Shown piece after piece: positions 17,385 through 25,832 of a stretch of DNA of 64,000 nucleotides. This DNA is from Edaphobacter lichenicola (GTDB taxonomy: Bacteria > Acidobacteriota > Terriglobia > Terriglobales > Acidobacteriaceae), in the NCBI RefSeq assembly GCF_025264645.1, contig NZ_CP073696.1:2108001-2172000 (forward strand). Reading direction: 5' to 3'. Below the pieces are notes generated by a model. It saw nothing but the letters and a program-made list of their open reading frames with translations. It did no database searches and was not told where the DNA came from. Position numbers and translations under genes: made by a program. Each line of letters opens with the position of its first letter. Within the stretch, counting starts at the first letter, position 1.

Positions 17385-18905
17385 ATGTCCCCTAACGTCC
17401 TGGCCCTTCTCCCGGAGCTGATCCTTACCATCACTGGCGTCCTCGTCATGTTGGCCGAACCCTGCCTCAAACTCAACGCCAGCCGCAAGCCACTTGGATG
17501 GCTTGCCATCAGCGGAACGATTCTTTCTATCGTTGCCAGCTGGTACCAGATCCAGTTCGGTACAGTGCACGCCTTCTACGGCACGATTCAGGTAGATGCC
17601 TTCTCCGTCCTCTTTCACTTTGTTATCGGTTCGGTCTTGCTGGTAACGCTCCTTGGCTCACTGGACTACTTCGAAGGCAATGCCAGCCACACCGGCGAGT
17701 ACTTCGCGCTCACCCTCTTCGGCACCGTGGGCATGATGCTGATGACCTGTTCGGTCGAATTACTGATGGTCTTCGTGGGCCTGGAGATATCTTCGATCTC
17801 TACCTACATCATGTGCGGCTTTCGCAAGGGTCAGGCCACAGGCACCGAGTCGTCTATCAAATATTTCCTGCTCGGCTCCTTCGCTACGGCCTTCTTCCTC
17901 TATGGCGTAGCACTGGCCTTCGGTGCCACCGGTTCGACCAATGTCTACGCCATCGCCCACGGCCTTGAGACCACCACCACTCCAGCCCTCGCTTTTACCG
18001 CGCTGGCGCTGATCCTGATTGGTCTTGGCTTCAAAGTGTCCGCAGCCCCCTTTCATATCTGGACTCCAGACGTCTACCAAGGCGCGCCGGCCCCGGTCGT
18101 CGGCCTCATGTCGACTGCGCCGAAGGCAGCAGCCTTTGCCGTCCTGCTTCGCATAACCTTCACCAGCTTCCCGGTCTACCAGCATCGCTGGTCCGTCCTG
18201 ATGTGGTGTCTGGCTGCTCTTTCCATGACGGTAGGAAATCTGGGTGCGCTGCAACAACGCGACGTCAAGCGTATGCTCGCTTACTCCAGCATCGCCCACG
18301 CCGGCTATCTTCTCGTTGCCTTCACCGCCTTCCCGTTCGACGGCGTCGCGGCAGCCTGCTTCTACACGGCGACATACGCGGCCATGAACGTCGGGGCCTT
18401 TGCCGTCCTCACGCAGATCAGCGGCTATGACGAACGCGTTCGCACCATCGACGACTACACAGGATTGGCACAGAAGCGCCCATACCTCGCGGCTATTCTC
18501 TCCTTGTTCCTGCTGTCGTTGATCGGAATCCCCTTCACTGGCGGCTTCTTCGGCAAGTTCTACGTATTCTCTGCTGCGATACATGGCGGTAACGTCTGGC
18601 TCGCTGTCATCGGTCTGCTTAACAGCGGCGTTGCATGCTTCTACTATCTACGTCTGCTGGCCGCCGTCTACACACGGCCCGGCACGGAGAGCTCCCGCCT
18701 CGAACAACTTCGCCCAATCAGCGTCCCTGCGGCCATCGGCCTCGGCCTTGCTGCAGTTGCGACCCTGGCTCTCGGAATTCTGCCCAACGGCGCTGTCTCC
18801 TTCGCGGAGTTCGCCAGCCACTCAACCTTGATCGAACAGGGCCGCCAGGAGTGTGCGGCGTCTCCTGATAACTGCCATCTGCAGCTCGACTTCGACGTCA
18901 AATAA
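17385..18905 (+). CDS. nuoN: NADH-quinone oxidoreductase subunit N (antiporter-like)
   Basis: The last gene of the nuo operon, 506 residues and about 14 helices. Motifs seen are [20 protein letters not shown] with the TM5 glutamate, [29 protein letters not shown] with the lysine, and [18 protein letters not shown]. It begins immediately after the nuoM stop. The C-terminal tail has two cysteines ([14 protein letters not shown]) that could form a periplasmic disulphide. A very strong hairpin terminator follows 17 bases downstream. Confidence 0.96.
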   Translation: MSPNVLALLPELILTITGVLVMLAEPCLKLNASRKPLGWLAISGTILSIVASWYQIQFGTVHAFYGTIQVDAFSVLFHFVIGSVLLVTLLGSLDYFEGNASHTGEYFALTLFGTVGMMLMTCSVELLMVFVGLEISSISTYIMCGFRKGQATGTESSIKYFLLGSFATAFFLYGVALAFGATGSTNVYAIAHGLETTTTPALAFTALALILIGLGFKVSAAPFHIWTPDVYQGAPAPVVGLMSTAPKAAAFAVLLRITFTSFPVYQHRWSVLMWCLAALSMTVGNLGALQQRDVKRMLAYSSIAHAGYLLVAFTAFPFDGVAAACFYTATYAAMNVGAFAVLTQISGYDERVRTIDDYTGLAQKRPYLAAILSLFLLSLIGIPFTGGFFGKFYVFSAAIHGGNVWLAVIGLLNSGVACFYYLRLLAAVYTRPGTESSRLEQLRPISVPAAIGLGLAAVATLALGILPNGAVSFAEFASHSTLIEQGRQECAASPDNCHLQLDFDVK

Positions 18906-18921
18906 GCAAGCGGTAGCTAGT

Positions 18922-18966
18922 CAGCAAGAGAAAGCCTCCGCGAATCGCGGAGGCTTTCTCTTGCTG
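18922..18966. terminator. 21-bp perfect hairpin between nuoN and atpE
   Basis: A perfect inverted repeat with 21-base arms (18922-18942 and 18946-18966) and the loop AAT. The arms contain GAAAGCCTCCGCG and its complement, and the outer part of the stem is A/T-rich, giving a T-rich tail in both directions. It lies between convergent nuoN and atpE and probably terminates both. Confidence 0.85.
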
Positions 18967-18986
18967 CAAACTTCAATCGTTGAAGC

Positions 18987-19286
18987 TTACTTTACCTTCA
19001 GGAAGATGATGACGAACGTGAAGAGTGCAAGCGACTCGATGAACGCGAGACCAAGAATCAGGAAGATAAAGATTCCAGGACGCGCGCCCGGGTTACGTGC
19101 AAGAGCCTCGGTTGCCGAAGCAGTCGCCTTACCCTGACCCAGACCGCAAAGACCAGCAGCAAGGGCCATGCCCAGACCTGCAGCCAGCGGAACCCACTGG
19201 TTGGCAACTTCGCCACCCTGCGCAAAAGCCGGCGTTGCAAGCAGCATCGCGGCCAACGACATAAACAGATATTGCAACTTCTTCAT
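18987..19286 (-). CDS. atpE: ATP synthase FO subunit c (with N-terminal signal-like extension)
   Basis: Subunit c builds the rotating ring of the FO motor. The 99 residues are longer than the usual 70-85, because a cleavable-looking signal peptide (MKKLQYLFMSLAAMLLATPAFA, cut after about residue 22) precedes the two helices. The ion-binding glutamate is E84 in GLAFIESLAL, followed by S85, and Q51 lies in the first helix (GLGQGKATAS). The Q...ES combination is seen in sodium-driven rings, though other proton-driven rings share part of it. The start has GGAGGCAGGAG upstream. It lies 128 bases after atpB on the same strand; no genes for subunits b, delta or F1 are present. Confidence 0.95.
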   Translation of the reverse strand: MKKLQYLFMSLAAMLLATPAFAQGGEVANQWVPLAAGLGMALAAGLCGLGQGKATASATEALARNPGARPGIFIFLILGLAFIESLALFTFVIIFLKVK

Positions 19287-19414
19287 GGTGTTACTCCTGC
19301 CTCCGTGGATACGCCGCCAGTGGGTGGTTGATGCTCACCGTGCTGGCACCCTCACGCTATACGGCGTTGTTGCACACTGCGAGAGGAGGCCCCACGCAGC
19401 GAAACTCAAGATTT

Positions 19415-20146
19415 CTAGTGATCGTGCGCCACTGCGAGTGACAGATAAATCGCCGCCAGCAACATGAACACGTAAGCCTGGATCACGGCCACACCAAGAT
19501 GCAGCCCCAGAAACACCAGAGGAATTCCAATCGGAATCAGCGAAAAGAATGCGATAGTCAACAGATCGCCGGCAAACATATTCGCGTACAACCGAACCGT
19601 CAGCGACAAGACGCGCGCAAAGTGCGAGATGATCTCGATCGGAAGCAGAAGCGGGTACAGCCACCAAACCGGCCCAAGAAACTGCTTAATGTACGCGAAG
19701 CCATTCTCCCGGACGCCATGATAGTGGTAGTAAAGGAAGGTCACGATCGCAAAACCCAGCGGCACAACAACGTTCGCGGTTGGCGACTCAAGACCCGGGA
19801 TTAAGCCGAGCAGGTTGCTCAGCAGGATGAACAGAAACAGTGCCGTCAGGTAGCTTACAAATCGCTCGTAGCCATAGCCGATAATCTGCTCGCCCTGATC
19901 CGAGACAAACTCGTGAGTCATCTCGGCCAGGTGCTGCACACCACCCGGCTTTTCTACGCTCAGTGACACCCGCACGAGGGCGAAGTACGCAACCAACACC
20001 AGAAACACCAGCAGCTCCATCGCAAATGCGTTCGTGATCGGAGCCTGGGGATAGGTTGGGTGCACATGCAAAGCACTCAGAAACGCCGTTACGGGCGCGG
20101 CAAAGTACTGATTCAGAATTCTGGTAAGTAATAACTGTGTTGGCAT
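19415..20146 (-). CDS. atpB: ATP synthase FO subunit a
   Basis: Subunit a forms the two half-channels for ions next to the c ring. The 243 residues have six or more helices. The essential arginine is in LSLTVRLYANMFAGD, the usual SNLLGLIPG motif is present, and the protein ends in helices LGVAVIQAYVFMLLAAIYLSLAVAHDH. It follows the atpI-like gene by 45 bases, the classic order upstream of atpE. The rest of the synthase is encoded outside the window. Confidence 0.96.
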   Translation of the reverse strand: MPTQLLLTRILNQYFAAPVTAFLSALHVHPTYPQAPITNAFAMELLVFLVLVAYFALVRVSLSVEKPGGVQHLAEMTHEFVSDQGEQIIGYGYERFVSYLTALFLFILLSNLLGLIPGLESPTANVVVPLGFAIVTFLYYHYHGVRENGFAYIKQFLGPVWWLYPLLLPIEIISHFARVLSLTVRLYANMFAGDLLTIAFFSLIPIGIPLVFLGLHLGVAVIQAYVFMLLAAIYLSLAVAHDH

Positions 20147-20191
20147 ATAGAAAATCAGGTAATTCTGTTTCGGAAGTCACGAATGCCCGGT

Positions 20192-20632
20192 CTAGACTGT
20201 CCACGCCTTCATCAGCCTCAAACCTTCAATCGTGAGCGCGAACACACCCAGAGCGAGGCCAGCGGCAAGCGCGTAGACCGAACCATTCAGAATCTTAAGG
20301 CTAACATAAAGCAGCACGACGGTCAGCCCCAGACGGAGGAAGAAACCGAACAGAAGCAGCCCCATCGGCTTCGCCTTTCCACCGCCATCCATTCGCACCA
20401 TAACGGCCGTCATTAGGCGCAGCCACTCGAACAACCCCGACCCCGAGATCAGCGCGCCCACCAGCAGCAAAACGGCTGATTGCCATCCCAACTTCCACCA
20501 CACCAGGGGAGCTGCCACCGCAGAAATTATCACCAACAGCCGCAGCGCGCTCAAAATCGTTCGCTTAAAGTCCGCGTCGCTGAAGTTCTCTAACGTTCTC
20601 ACTTGCTTGCCCTCATCTATCTCTTCAGCCAC
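20192..20632 (-). CDS. AtpI-like ATP synthase accessory membrane protein
   Basis: A 146-residue protein with four hydrophobic segments: LRLLVIISAVAAPLVWW, SAVLLLVGALISGSGLF, MGLLLFGFFLRLGLTVVLLYV and YALAAGLALGVFALTIEGLR. Size, topology and position ahead of atpB match the ATP synthase I chain, which helps assemble the c ring and may carry Mg2+. Sequence conservation in this family is low, so position carries much of the assignment. The start overlaps the end of the preceding atpZ-like gene by eight bases. Confidence 0.75.
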   Translation of the reverse strand: MAEEIDEGKQVRTLENFSDADFKRTILSALRLLVIISAVAAPLVWWKLGWQSAVLLLVGALISGSGLFEWLRLMTAVMVRMDGGGKAKPMGLLLFGFFLRLGLTVVLLYVSLKILNGSVYALAAGLALGVFALTIEGLRLMKAWTV

Positions 20633-20888
20633 GCTTTATGTATCGCGAAGCCGTCCGGAATATCTGCACGAACCCGGCGGCCGCGCCCAATAAGATCCCC
20701 ACAATCGCGATCCAGCTCTGATGAAAGTGATGGTCCAGCCAACTCCCCCCCAACCAGCCAATCACGCACCCAGCCGGCAGCGCAAGCGCCAACTGAATCA
20801 TCGACTCGGCCTTCACCAGGTCGCCGAGCGCACCCTTTCCCCCTCCACCAGAGGCATTACCGTTGTTCCCTGCTCCATCGTCCGCCAT
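20625..20888 (-). CDS. AtpZ/AtpI-type F0F1 ATPase subunit
   Basis: An 87-residue protein from the ATG at 20888 ([19 protein letters not shown]). A Gly/Asn-rich N terminus is followed by two helices, [26 protein letters not shown] and [27 protein letters not shown]. The [13 protein letters not shown]...[10 protein letters not shown] pattern is that of the AtpZ/AtpI family, which is found as the first gene of many atp operons. The longer reading from 20927 adds a non-conserved 13 residues and is not preferred. First gene of the FO block, divergent from lysS. Confidence 0.82.
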   Translation of the reverse strand: MADDGAGNNGNASGGGGKGALGDLVKAESMIQLALALPAGCVIGWLGGSWLDHHFHQSWIAIVGILLGAAAGFVQIFRTASRYIKRG

Positions 20889-20961
20889 AGAAGGACTATT
20901 ACACCACGCACGCCCTTCAATGGGCACATTTGTCTCTCCAGAGATCTCCCAACACCTCGCT

Positions 20962-20967
20962 ATACTG
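20962..20967 (+). promoter_or_regulatory. Candidate -10 box of lysS
   Basis: TATACT about 33 bases before the GTG start of lysS, leaving a short leader that includes the ribosome site AAAGGA. This contrasts with the leaderless arrangement seen at other genes. No good -35 element is visible. Confidence 0.4.
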
Positions 20968-21000
20968 AGATGTCAGCAACATCCAGCCAAAGGATCCATA

Positions 21001-22803
21001 GTGTACGAGTCGGAGTTCGAAAAAAATCTCTACCAGCAGCGCCGCGACAAGCTTCAGCAGATAGCCGCCCTCGGTCAACTCAACGGCCTCAGCTACGCGC
21101 AGGCAACCTACCCCAATAGCTACGCCGCCAGCCACACCATTCCAGAACTTCGCGCTGCCTATAACGACTTCAACGCTGAACAGCTTGATGCAAATCCCAT
21201 CCGCGTCAGCATCGCCGGCCGCATCATGGCCATCCGCGCCCAGGGCAAAGCCGGTTTCGCGCAGCTCCAGCAGGGTGGGCAGCGCTTCCAGATCTACGTT
21301 CGCAAGGACGACGTCGGAGAAGACTCCTTTGCCCTCTACAAGCTCCTCGACCTGGGCGACCACATCGGTGTCCGTGGCCATCTCTTCCGCACTCGGACCG
21401 GCGAGCTCACCGTCCACGTCGGCAGCTTCGACAATCTGCCCGCGCTGACCTTCCTCACCAAGGCCATGCTCGCCCTCCCCGACAAGTACCACGGCCTCGA
21501 AGATACCGAGCTCCGCTACCGCCAGCGTTATGTCGACCTGTTTATGAACACAGGCGCTGCCAAAGCCGCGCCAACCGCCGACCCCGGTGATGGATCACAG
21601 CCCACTCCAGCAGCCGCCGAACCTGAAACCCCCAACGTCCGCGAGGTCTTTGTCAAGCGCGCTGCCATCCTTCGAGCCATCCGCAAATTCTTTGACCGTC
21701 GCAACTATCTCGAAGTTGAAACACCCATGATGCACCAGGTCGCCGGAGGCGCTGCAGCCCAGCCATTTACCACGCACCACAACGCGCTCGACCTCGACCT
21801 CTTCCTTCGCATCGCACCCGAGCTCTACCTCAAGCGACTGGTTGTTGGTGGCCTCGACCGCGTCTACGAGATCAACCGTAACTTCCGCAATGAAGGCATC
21901 AGTACTCGCCACAACCCCGAGTTCACCATGCTCGAGTTCTACCAGGCGTACGCCAACTATCACGACCTGATGCAGCTTACCGAAGAACTTGTAACCTTCG
22001 TCGCTACAGAAGTAAACGGCTCTCTTCAAACCACCTTCAACGACCACGAAATCGATTTGGGCAAGTGGACGAAGCTTTCCATGCGCGAAGCCATCATCAA
22101 ATGGTGGCCGAAGAATGCGCCAGTTCAGCCCACAATGGACGATTTTTCTTCAGAGTCGAAGTTTAGAACATTGCTAACCGAAGGAGAAAAGCTGGCTTCA
22201 CCAGACGTAACAGACTCCCGCATCCTCAATGAGCTGGGCGGCGACTGTCACTTCGTTCTCTTTGAACTCATGGAGAAGCTTGGCGTTCCTTATGGCAAAG
22301 CTATCTCGGACTTCTTCGAGTTGCGGGCCGAGTCGATCAAGTCCGCATCGAAAAGGAGCGATGAATGGGAAGAGCCATTAATCCAACCCACGATCATCTA
22401 CGACTTCCCACTTGCCGTTAGTCCCCTGTCCAAGAAAAAGCCCGACGAATCAGATTGGGTCGAACGCTTTGAGTTCTACATCGGCGGCTTTGAAGTCGGG
22501 AACGCCTTCTCCGAGCTCAACGACCCCGACGACCAACGCGCGCGCTTTGAACAGCAGATGACAGAGAAGGAACGTGGCGACAACGAGGCCCACCAGATGG
22601 ATGAAGACTACGTCCGCGCCCTCGGCTACGGCCTTCCGCCCACCGCAGGCGAAGGCATCGGGATTGACCGCCTTACCATGCTCCTGACCAACTCCAAATC
22701 CATTCGCGATGTCATCCTCTTTCCTCTCCTCCGCCCACTGGCGGAAGCCCAGACCAAACAAGCTGCTGCTCTAGAAGCCAAACACGGAGAGTCGGCCGAA
22801 TAG
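21001..22803 (+). CDS. lysS: Lysyl-tRNA synthetase, class II
   Basis: It charges tRNA-Lys. From the GTG at 21001 (ribosome site AAAGGA just upstream) the protein is 600 residues, about 95 longer than E. coli LysS. The anticodon-binding OB domain is N-terminal. The class II motifs are clear: motif 2 in [23 protein letters not shown] and motif 3 in [19 protein letters not shown]. The extra length lies in two insertions. One is a Pro/Ala-rich linker near residues 185-212 ([20 protein letters not shown]). The other is about 70 residues after [16 protein letters not shown]. An in-frame upstream extension from 20863 is not conserved. Confidence 0.96.
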   Translation: MYESEFEKNLYQQRRDKLQQIAALGQLNGLSYAQATYPNSYAASHTIPELRAAYNDFNAEQLDANPIRVSIAGRIMAIRAQGKAGFAQLQQGGQRFQIYVRKDDVGEDSFALYKLLDLGDHIGVRGHLFRTRTGELTVHVGSFDNLPALTFLTKAMLALPDKYHGLEDTELRYRQRYVDLFMNTGAAKAAPTADPGDGSQPTPAAAEPETPNVREVFVKRAAILRAIRKFFDRRNYLEVETPMMHQVAGGAAAQPFTTHHNALDLDLFLRIAPELYLKRLVVGGLDRVYEINRNFRNEGISTRHNPEFTMLEFYQAYANYHDLMQLTEELVTFVATEVNGSLQTTFNDHEIDLGKWTKLSMREAIIKWWPKNAPVQPTMDDFSSESKFRTLLTEGEKLASPDVTDSRILNELGGDCHFVLFELMEKLGVPYGKAISDFFELRAESIKSASKRSDEWEEPLIQPTIIYDFPLAVSPLSKKKPDESDWVERFEFYIGGFEVGNAFSELNDPDDQRARFEQQMTEKERGDNEAHQMDEDYVRALGYGLPPTAGEGIGIDRLTMLLTNSKSIRDVILFPLLRPLAEAQTKQAAALEAKHGESAE

Positions 22804-22848
22804 CGCGCAATGGGGCTGCGCTGCCCGTCGCGCAGCCCCAAACGCGCT
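22802..22848 (+). terminator. GC-rich hairpin after lysS
   Basis: TGGGGCTGCG (22811-22820) pairs with CGCAGCCCCA (22831-22840), and an outer AGCGCG/CGCGCT pair (22802-22807, 22843-22848) extends the stem. There is no T tract, so termination would be inefficient or factor-assisted. It ends on the first base of the putative ctaB -10 box. Confidence 0.5.
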
Positions 22849-22853
22849 ATCCT
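22848..22853 (+). promoter_or_regulatory. Candidate -10 box of a leaderless ctaB mRNA
   Basis: TATCCT followed by exactly six bases and the GTG start at 22860. No Shine-Dalgarno sequence is present. Same geometry as ruvC, pilD, cyaY and the thioesterase gene. Confidence 0.45.
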
Positions 22854-22859
22854 TATACC

Positions 22860-23816
22860 GTGGCTACCTCCGCGACAACCGATAACGTACTTGCGACCGC
22901 GAAGCCCCACTCCCTGCTCGCTGACTACGCCACGCTCTTCAAAGTCCGTATCTCCACCATGGTCATCATCACCGCCGGAGCCGGTTTTTATCTCGGCTGT
23001 CTTCGCAGCGGCATCAGCCCATTCCAGATCGACGGACTCAAAGCTCTCGTCGCCATTGCCATCGTCACCTGTGGTTCCAGCGCACTCAATCAAGCGCTCG
23101 AACGGAAGTCCGACGCGCTGATGAACCGCACCTTTGACCGTCCCATGGCCGCCGGACGCATCTCTCTCTCCCATGGCCTCATTCTTGGTTTCGCAGCAAC
23201 CTTTCTTGGTTCCGCATACCTGGCCTTCACAACCAACCTTCTCACCGGAACTCTCACTCTGCTTACCGCAGTCGGCTACGTTGCGATCTACACCCCACTC
23301 AAGCGCGTTACGACCATCAACACCTTCATCGGAGCATTTCCCGGAGCACTGCCGCCCCTCATCGGCTGGACCGCCGCCCGCGGCAGGATCGAGTGGCCCG
23401 GCGTCGCTCTCTTCGCCATCCTCTTCGTCTGGCAGTTTCCACACTTTATGGCCATCGGCTGGATGTATCGAGAAGACTACGCGCGCGCCGGCATCCGGCT
23501 CACAACAAACCTTCCCAACATCCAGTACGCCGCGCAGAGCACGGTCATTCAAGCGCTCTTCTACGCAGCCCTCATGATTCCGGTCAGCCTTTGGCCAGCC
23601 GCACTCCACTCCACCGGCTACGTCTACGCGATCGTTGCGACGATCCTTGGCCTCGGCTACCTCTGGTACACCATCCGCTTTGCCCGAATTACTCGCGACC
23701 CGGCGTCCGATGCCTCCCTCCTTGTAGCCCGCAATCTCCTTCGCTTTTCCGTTATTTATCTTCCGCTCCTCCTAGCCGCTATGATGCTTGACGCCAAAGG
23801 ACGCCTCCTCTTTTAG
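22860..23816 (+). CDS. ctaB: Protoheme IX farnesyltransferase (heme O synthase)
   Basis: A membrane prenyltransferase that adds farnesyl to heme B to make heme O for terminal oxidases. The 318 residues have about nine helices and an aspartate-rich loop variant NQALERKSDALMNRTFDRPMAAGRI where the family has N-x3-D-x2-D...M.RT.RP; the first Asp is replaced by Glu here. YTPLKRVTTINTFIGAFPGALPPLIGW is typical. It is followed within five bases by a DUF420 membrane protein, a common partner in cytochrome oxidase biogenesis. Also called cyoE. Confidence 0.94.
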   Translation: MATSATTDNVLATAKPHSLLADYATLFKVRISTMVIITAGAGFYLGCLRSGISPFQIDGLKALVAIAIVTCGSSALNQALERKSDALMNRTFDRPMAAGRISLSHGLILGFAATFLGSAYLAFTTNLLTGTLTLLTAVGYVAIYTPLKRVTTINTFIGAFPGALPPLIGWTAARGRIEWPGVALFAILFVWQFPHFMAIGWMYREDYARAGIRLTTNLPNIQYAAQSTVIQALFYAALMIPVSLWPAALHSTGYVYAIVATILGLGYLWYTIRFARITRDPASDASLLVARNLLRFSVIYLPLLLAAMMLDAKGRLLF

Positions 23817-23820
23817 ACCA

Positions 23821-24384
23821 ATGCCCTCATCTACGAACCAGGTCAACCCGGAGTACCGAACCCCACCCTCGGTCATCGCCTCGATCATCGCAGTCAGCGC
23901 TGTCGCATCGCTATTCCTCGCATGGTTGGTCTACTATCATCCGCCGGTCGACGTCGCCGGCACTCATCTGGCCTTTCTCCCGGCCCTCGACGCGGTCCTC
24001 AACGCCCTATGCGCCGTCTTTCTCGTCATTGGGTATCGTTACATCCGCCGCCGCCAGGTCACAGCGCATCGCAACAGTATGTTCGGCGCCTTCATCGTGT
24101 CGAGCGTCTTCCTCGTCGCCTACATTGCCAACCACGTCCTCCACGGCGACATGCTCTTTCCGAAGGCCTACCCAACGGCGCGCTTCATCTACCTGTGGAT
24201 TCTGCTAACGCCGCATATCCTGCTCGCGATCATCTGCCTGCCGATGATTCTGATTACCTTCTTTCTCTCTCTCACCGGACGCTTCCCAGCACATCGCCGT
24301 CTCGCGCGCTGGACCTACCCCATCTGGCTCTACGTCTCCGTCTCCGGCGTCATCGTCTACGCAATGCTTGCAGCCTACCGCTAA
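23821..24384 (+). CDS. DUF420 membrane protein, likely cytochrome oxidase biogenesis
   Basis: A 187-residue protein with four or five helices, beginning MPSSTNQVNPEYRTPPSVIA. The DUF420 (YozB/CtaM-like) pattern is seen in AHRNSMFGAFIVSSVFLVAYIANHVLHGD and FIYLWILLTPHILLAIICLPMI, with conserved histidines that could contact heme or copper. It starts four bases after ctaB. Such proteins are known to be linked to heme-copper oxidase maturation; the specific role here is inference from the neighbour. The ATG at 23821 is chosen because the upstream reading overlaps ctaB. Confidence 0.82.
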   Translation: MPSSTNQVNPEYRTPPSVIASIIAVSAVASLFLAWLVYYHPPVDVAGTHLAFLPALDAVLNALCAVFLVIGYRYIRRRQVTAHRNSMFGAFIVSSVFLVAYIANHVLHGDMLFPKAYPTARFIYLWILLTPHILLAIICLPMILITFFLSLTGRFPAHRRLARWTYPIWLYVSVSGVIVYAMLAAYR

Positions 24385-24418
24385 TCCGTCATTGAACTCT
24401 CAAGCCACCACCGCCCCT

Positions 24419-24646
24419 ATGCAGCCAGACACCCGCAAGCTTCTCCGTACCGGCCTTTTGATCTTCGGCACCGGAGCCATCGCTGCCGCGCTCATCTTCA
24501 CCAGCTTCGGCGGCATCACCCGTCACCAGGGTCCGCACACCAATCTGGGCTGGCTTTCGCTCATGCTCGCGATGGGGTGCCTTCCGACCGGCTTCCTGAC
24601 CCTGCTTCTTGCAGCGCTCAAACTGATCGGCGACCACCGCCGCTAG
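24419..24646 (+). CDS. Small two-helix membrane protein after DUF420
   Basis: A 75-residue protein from the ATG at 24419 (MQPDTRKLLRTGLLIFGTG). It has hydrophobic stretches at about residues 10-27 and 45-68 and a basic tail KLIGDHRR. No family recognised. Same strand and 34 bases behind the DUF420 gene, so probably in the ctaB transcript. An upstream TTG at 24368 would overlap the DUF420 gene and is not preferred. Confidence 0.65.
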   Translation: MQPDTRKLLRTGLLIFGTGAIAAALIFTSFGGITRHQGPHTNLGWLSLMLAMGCLPTGFLTLLLAALKLIGDHRR

Positions 24647-24727
24647 TTCCCTGCACGACCCGCCTTCGCACAGCGTCTCATCTGCTATCCTCAACGTTGC
24701 AAACCTGCATCGACCGGAGCATTTCAC

Positions 24728-25192
24728 ATGGCAAAAGGCGTCAACAAAGTCTTCCTTCTCGGCAACGTCGGCAAAGATCCCGAGATTCGTTCCACCGCAG
24801 GCGGCATGACCGTCGCCAGTTTTTCTCTCGCCACAGCCGATCGGCAGAAGGACGCTCAGGGAAACTGGGCCGACAAGACCGAATGGCACAATATCGTCTG
24901 CTTCCAGCGCACCGCTGAGGTCGTCCGCGACTACGTCAAGAAGGGCTCGCAACTCCTCATCGAAGGCAAGATCCAGACGCGCTCCTGGGACGATAAGACC
25001 AGCGGCGAAAAAAAGTACAAGACAGAGATCCTCTGCAACGAGCTCACGCTTCTTGGCGGAAAATCCGACGGCGGCGGCACAACCAGCGGCGGCTACACGA
25101 AATCCAACACAGCCAGCTTCGATCAGCGCTCTCCCTCCAGCCAGCCTGACTACGCTGACGTAGGCATCACCGACGACGACATCCCCTTCTAA
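24728..25192 (+). CDS. ssb: Single-stranded DNA-binding protein
   Basis: SSB coats single-stranded DNA during replication and repair. The 154 residues hold a canonical OB fold (MAKGVNKVFLLGNVGKDPEIR, SFSLAT, EWHNIVCFQRTAE, YVKKGSQLLIEGKIQTRSW) over about 110 residues. A Gly/Ser/Thr-rich flexible linker and the acidic protein-docking tail TDDDIPF follow. A CCGGAG ribosome site and TATCCT box lie upstream, giving a normal leadered mRNA. Confidence 0.97.
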   Translation: MAKGVNKVFLLGNVGKDPEIRSTAGGMTVASFSLATADRQKDAQGNWADKTEWHNIVCFQRTAEVVRDYVKKGSQLLIEGKIQTRSWDDKTSGEKKYKTEILCNELTLLGGKSDGGGTTSGGYTKSNTASFDQRSPSSQPDYADVGITDDDIPF

Positions 25193-25280
25193 AAATGGTT
25201 CGTATTATCTGTGTGTCTATTTAATGTGATCCACAGTGTCGCTGATTTAGGGGAGGAGGGGTGTGGGGAAGGGCTGAAGA

Positions 25281-25697
25281 GTGAAGCAGTCAGTGCACCA
25301 AATTGAGGTCTCGACGCGTGGCCAAGGGCTCTATGAGGTCACCTCGACCATCAGCGATTGGACGGAACGCCAGAAGATGCAGGCTGGCCTTCTAACAGTG
25401 TTTTGCCGACATACCTCGGCTTCACTTTTAATCCAGGAGAATGCCGACCCTACGGTACGCGGCGACATCGAAGCCTACTTCAACCGTCTCGCACCGGAGA
25501 ATGGGCCCTATGATCACGACGCGGAAGGGCCCGACGATATGCCCGCTCATCTGAAAACAGCACTGACTCAGGTACAGCTATCGATACCGCTCATGAATCG
25601 CACTCTCGTGTTGGGCACGTGGCAAGGCATCTATCTCTTTGAGCACCGGGTACGCCCTCATCGGCGACAAATAGTGCTGCACCTGATCGGCGATTAG
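25281..25697 (+). CDS. YjbQ/UPF0047 family protein
   Basis: A 138-residue single-domain protein with the family signature FCRHTSASLLIQENADPTVRGDIEAYFNRLAP and the ending LGTWQGIYLFEHRVRPHRRQIVLHLIGD. Conserved His and Asp residues cluster in these motifs. E. coli YjbQ shows weak thiamine phosphate synthase activity, but the physiological role of the family is unsettled. The start is a GTG at 25281 (MKQSVHQIEV). It converges on the efflux operon. Confidence 0.9.
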   Translation: MKQSVHQIEVSTRGQGLYEVTSTISDWTERQKMQAGLLTVFCRHTSASLLIQENADPTVRGDIEAYFNRLAPENGPYDHDAEGPDDMPAHLKTALTQVQLSIPLMNRTLVLGTWQGIYLFEHRVRPHRRQIVLHLIGD

Positions 25698-25832
25698 CCC
25701 CGTCTCTCCTCTTCAGATCTATGGATGAACACAGGCTCGAGGTTCGCAACAAACAGAAATCCGCCGGCCTCTTCATTCAATTCTCTGAGCCGTAGGTATC
25801 TAGCGAACCCAGACTGCTCTTCTGCGAGTGCG

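Noticed and set aside
22626..23609. 327-residue minus-strand ORF opposite lysS and ctaB
   Set aside because: Spans two well-supported plus-strand genes and their intergenic hairpin; charged, domain-less composition.
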